From a virus: DNA of 32,292 nt. The notes under the pieces are model-generated. The model did not search any database and was not told the DNA's origin. It worked only from the letters and a program-made list of their open reading frames with translations. Every line of letters begins with the position of its first letter. Position 1 is the first letter of the stretch. The stretch is from IMG/VR virus record IMGVR_UViG_3300027977_000119, positions 1-32,292 of that record. The stretch is one strand, 5' to 3'. A program made the translations under genes and the position numbers. Positions 30,049 through 32,292 of this stretch are shown here, in pieces.

Positions 30049-31112
30049 ACTATAACGAGTGTAGAACCGGGAGCAACATCAATGGTTACTCCTAATCCAA
30101 CACTAACTGGTCCAATTAATAAACCGTTCTTACCAGTTCCGATTGAAACATTTACATTTATATTTTGATCGGTCAATAATGCTCCATCCGAAACAAAAAT
30201 ATTTCCAGATTCAACTTGAAGTTTTTCTGAAGGATTTGTGGTTCCTATTCCAACATTTGATAGACGATAAATGTCTAAACCATTAGTTGCTGCTGTCCAA
30301 CGTGACGCAACAAATGGTTGATTGTCTTGGAATAAATCTCCATTGAAATTGATATTCCCATTGACATCCATACTACCAGCAATGGAAACATTGTTCTGGA
30401 AAGTAGCAAATCCTACAACAGTAGAAACTCCAGAAGTAACAACTAAACCACCATCGGTAATTCTTACGCCACTTCTAGCGGTTATAACACCGACAGAATC
30501 AATGTTGGTGACATCTTCATAAGTCAGAGTTCCTCCAATAGAAACATTCCCTGTGAAGGTTCCTGTAGTTGCTACAAGAGTTGTTGCAGTTATGATACCA
30601 CTACTAATTGTTACACCATTAATTTGATTTGTTTGACCATTCAATGTAAGACTTGAAGTTCCAACTGTTAAAATACCAGCAATTCTTGCATCACCATTGA
30701 CATCAAATGTATATCCTGGAGTTGTGGAATTAATACCTACTCGATTATTTGTATCATCAAGATAAAGAAGTCCATCATCATAATTAAATGGTTTTGTAAG
30801 TTTTGATCCTGATACTGTTCCTTCGCCAGGAACTCCGACACCTAATGCAACACCTAGTGCAATACAGAAGAAATCATCTGATACCTGTGGAGCAACAGCA
30901 AAGGTGATCTGACTTTGATTAATTTGATATGCTGATTCTGGTTCTTGTATAACACCACCAAGAGAAACCAGAATTGAAAAAGCAGATCCTGGATAGAATG
31001 CTTGACCACCTGATGTAAGATTGAAGGTCTTTTGAGTTCCGTTGAATTGTGAACTCAAGTCATCAAGTTTTAAGTAATTTCCTGCGGTAAGAGCACGCCC
31101 AAGATATGACAT
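30045..31112 (-). CDS. Tail-fibre-like structural protein
   Basis: A 355-residue protein. The N-terminal domain MSYLGRALTAGNYLKLDDLS, TFNLTSGGQAFYPGSAFSIL and GGVIQEPESAYQINQSQITF (about 1-95) resembles cyanophage fibre N-terminal domains that attach to the baseplate. The rest is a series of NRVGINSTTPGYTFDVNGD and GVSTVVGFATFQNNVSIAG repeats, and RWTAATNGLDIYRLSNVGIG near the end. The C-terminus lacks a C1q or S74 domain and ends VTIDVAPGSTLVIV, so it may serve as a shaft or partner protein. A CATAAATA box is 14 bp upstream. Confidence 0.75.
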   Translation of the reverse strand: MSYLGRALTAGNYLKLDDLSSQFNGTQKTFNLTSGGQAFYPGSAFSILVSLGGVIQEPESAYQINQSQITFAVAPQVSDDFFCIALGVALGVGVPGEGTVSGSKLTKPFNYDDGLLYLDDTNNRVGINSTTPGYTFDVNGDARIAGILTVGTSSLTLNGQTNQINGVTISSGIITATTLVATTGTFTGNVSIGGTLTYEDVTNIDSVGVITARSGVRITDGGLVVTSGVSTVVGFATFQNNVSIAGSMDVNGNINFNGDLFQDNQPFVASRWTAATNGLDIYRLSNVGIGTTNPSEKLQVESGNIFVSDGALLTDQNINVNVSIGTGKNGLLIGPVSVGLGVTIDVAPGSTLVIV

Positions 31113-31126
31113 TATTGTTTTTTAGG

Positions 31127-31134
31127 TATTTATG
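31127..31134 (-). promoter_or_regulatory. Late promoter CATAAATA with CCTAAAAAA leader
   Basis: CATAAATA on the minus strand, 14 bp before the ATG of the gene at 30045-31112. It is followed by the same CCTAAAAAA seen at 28556. Confidence 0.6.
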
Positions 31135-31144
31135 GTTTTATTAG

Positions 31145-32292
31145 TTAATAATCCGCACTAAAACTTATATCTGCACCATCATGAGCACTTACAGTTACTT
31201 TTATATGACTTATAGTATAATTTGAACCTGGTCCAGTATATGTTAAACTAAATCCTGTTGAACCTGATGAACTAGATCCTGACCAAGCAATTGTGCCGAC
31301 TCCAAAACCACCAAAAGAATTTACAGCAGATAAAGCAGATAAACTTCTTGTTCCATTATAGTGTGCTAGTGCAGCACCTCTGGCATAAGTTCCAAGTGCA
31401 CTAATAGCGTGAGATGCCCAAACTTCTACCGTAATAAGTGCTGTTGAATATATACTACTCCATCCATTAACAGTTAATAATGTTCTTGCAGGATTTCCAT
31501 TATCGGAATGTATTTGCATAATGGTATATACTTCATAGAATCTATTACCATTTCTTAATATAGTTTGTCCTCCTTCTTGGTAAAATGAACCCCTCACGTC
31601 AAGTTTTTTTGTTGGTGTTGCAGTTCCAAGTCCAAAATTACCAGCAGCGGTGAGAGTCATTGCTGGGGCAGTTGTAGAATACGCTTTTGCTAAAAATCCT
31701 AAATCACCAACTGCTGCATTGGTGGAAGACGCCAATAAATGTTGAATCGAAAATTTACTGTCATAATCAGTGTCTCCAGTCAAATAAGCATCGATGCTTA
31801 TTTGACTTCTTCCTGACGCTAATGACCAACCATCATTAGCACTTGGATTGTTCGCACCATTAAATGTTTTTCCTTTGATTACTAATCCTATACGACCATA
31901 AGAATTAGTATTATTCTGTAATGTAAGATAATTTGAAGCATCAAAAACGCTGTTGGTATAAAATGTAATATTTCCAGTGTTTTCAATATTCAATCTTCCT
32001 GTTCCAGCGGTGCGAATAGAAAGAGAATGATTTGTTGTTGATCCTAAAACAACAGTATTTGTCCCCGTATCAATCCCGTAAGTTGCAGTTACAGTTCCTG
32101 TGCCAATATTTAATTCTGGGTAGGAGGTTTTAAATAAATGTATTGGATATTGTGGATTTGCAGTTCCAACTCCAAGATTACCTGCAATGTAAGAATTTCC
32201 AGATCCATCTACAGTAAATCTATTTGTTCCATTCTCATGTGCTCTGATTAAATTAGCACTTAAAGATTGATTACTACTTAATGTTAGAACAT
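31145..32292 (-). CDS. Tail-fibre protein (N-terminus beyond the right edge)
   Basis: The frame is open from the right edge to TAA at 31145-31147, giving at least 381 residues. A TTG at 31993 can be read as a start, but the same frame continues upstream with fibre motifs (GNLGVGTANPQYPIHLF and IDTGTNTVVLGSTT), so the true start is outside the window. The visible part has fibre motifs again at FGLGTATPTKKLDVRG. Residues near the C-terminus (MQIHSDNGNPARTLLTVNGW, ALITVEVWASHAI and ISHIKVTVSAHDGADISFSA) form a beta-rich head of unrecognised family. Confidence 0.8.
   Translation of the reverse strand, partial: VLTLSSNQSLSANLIRAHENGTNRFTVDGSGNSYIAGNLGVGTANPQYPIHLFKTSYPELNIGTGTVTATYGIDTGTNTVVLGSTTNHSLSIRTAGTGRLNIENTGNITFYTNSVFDASNYLTLQNNTNSYGRIGLVIKGKTFNGANNPSANDGWSLASGRSQISIDAYLTGDTDYDSKFSIQHLLASSTNAAVGDLGFLAKAYSTTAPAMTLTAAGNFGLGTATPTKKLDVRGSFYQEGGQTILRNGNRFYEVYTIMQIHSDNGNPARTLLTVNGWSSIYSTALITVEVWASHAISALGTYARGAALAHYNGTRSLSALSAVNSFGGFGVGTIAWSGSSSSGSTGFSLTYTGPGSNYTISHIKVTVSAHDGADISFSADY

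Noticed and set aside
31145-31993. Complete 282-residue gene starting at 31993
   Set aside because: The start would be TTG in the middle of fibre motifs; the frame continues without a stop to the right edge, so the gene is simply cut.
1-32292. tRNA genes, photosynthesis genes (psbA, psbD, hli), integrase or insertion sequences
   Set aside because: None was recognised in the reading frames or by eye in the gaps; the only mobile element seen is the homing endonuclease.

Overview
This window is a stretch of a T4-like contractile-tailed phage that very probably infects marine picocyanobacteria (Prochlorococcus or Synechococcus). The evidence is gene content: recognisable T4 core homologues (gp4, gp26, gp48, gp53, gp54, gp32, gp33, gp59, a gp51-like small protein, and hub proteins resembling gp5 and gp27), plus phoH, thyX, a glutaredoxin, and a small gene resembling the cyanobacterial DUF1825 family. 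The DNA is clearly AT-rich and the genes overlap or nearly touch. T4-type late promoter boxes (NATAAATA or CTAAATA) recur in front of structural genes.

Layout from left to right. Positions 1-6319 (minus) hold three large or medium virion proteins rich in short repeats; the first runs off the left edge. Positions 6316-15532 (minus) are the baseplate hub and tail module in the order gp54, gp26, gp51, tape-measure candidate, muralytic tail protein, gp27-like, gp5-like and spike. A compact divergent promoter pair at 15533-15572 separates this from the plus-strand group gp4, an unassigned gene, gp48 and gp53 (15573-18217). That group ends at a hairpin facing gp32. Positions 18248-24115 (minus) are the replication and late-transcription block: micro-ORFs, thyX, a small gene, phoH, a GIY-YIG homing endonuclease, a PD-(D/E)XK nuclease, gp33, gp59, a DUF1825-like gene and gp32. 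Positions 24329-26005 (minus) hold small conserved phage genes and glutaredoxin. Positions 26250-32292 (minus) are a tail-fibre cassette with C1q-like and peptidase-S74-like C-termini, running off the right edge.

The genes fit together as tail and baseplate assembly, late transcription (gp33), replication (gp32, gp59), nucleotide supply (thyX) and host-contact fibres.

The strongest unusual signals are regulatory. (1) The gp26/gp51 junction has all the parts of a programmed -1 frameshift, like lambda G/GT, immediately upstream of a tape-measure candidate. (2) A 16-bp perfect inverted repeat ends directly at the start codon of the homing endonuclease and carries a perfect T4 late promoter in its loop. 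(3) At 26034-26190 a terminator shares DNA with a perfect consensus sigma70 promoter, which would drive a transcript of about 105 nt ending at another strong terminator. No tRNA, CRISPR array or insertion sequence was seen. The longest stretches without a supported larger gene are 24116-24328 and 26006-26249, both described below.
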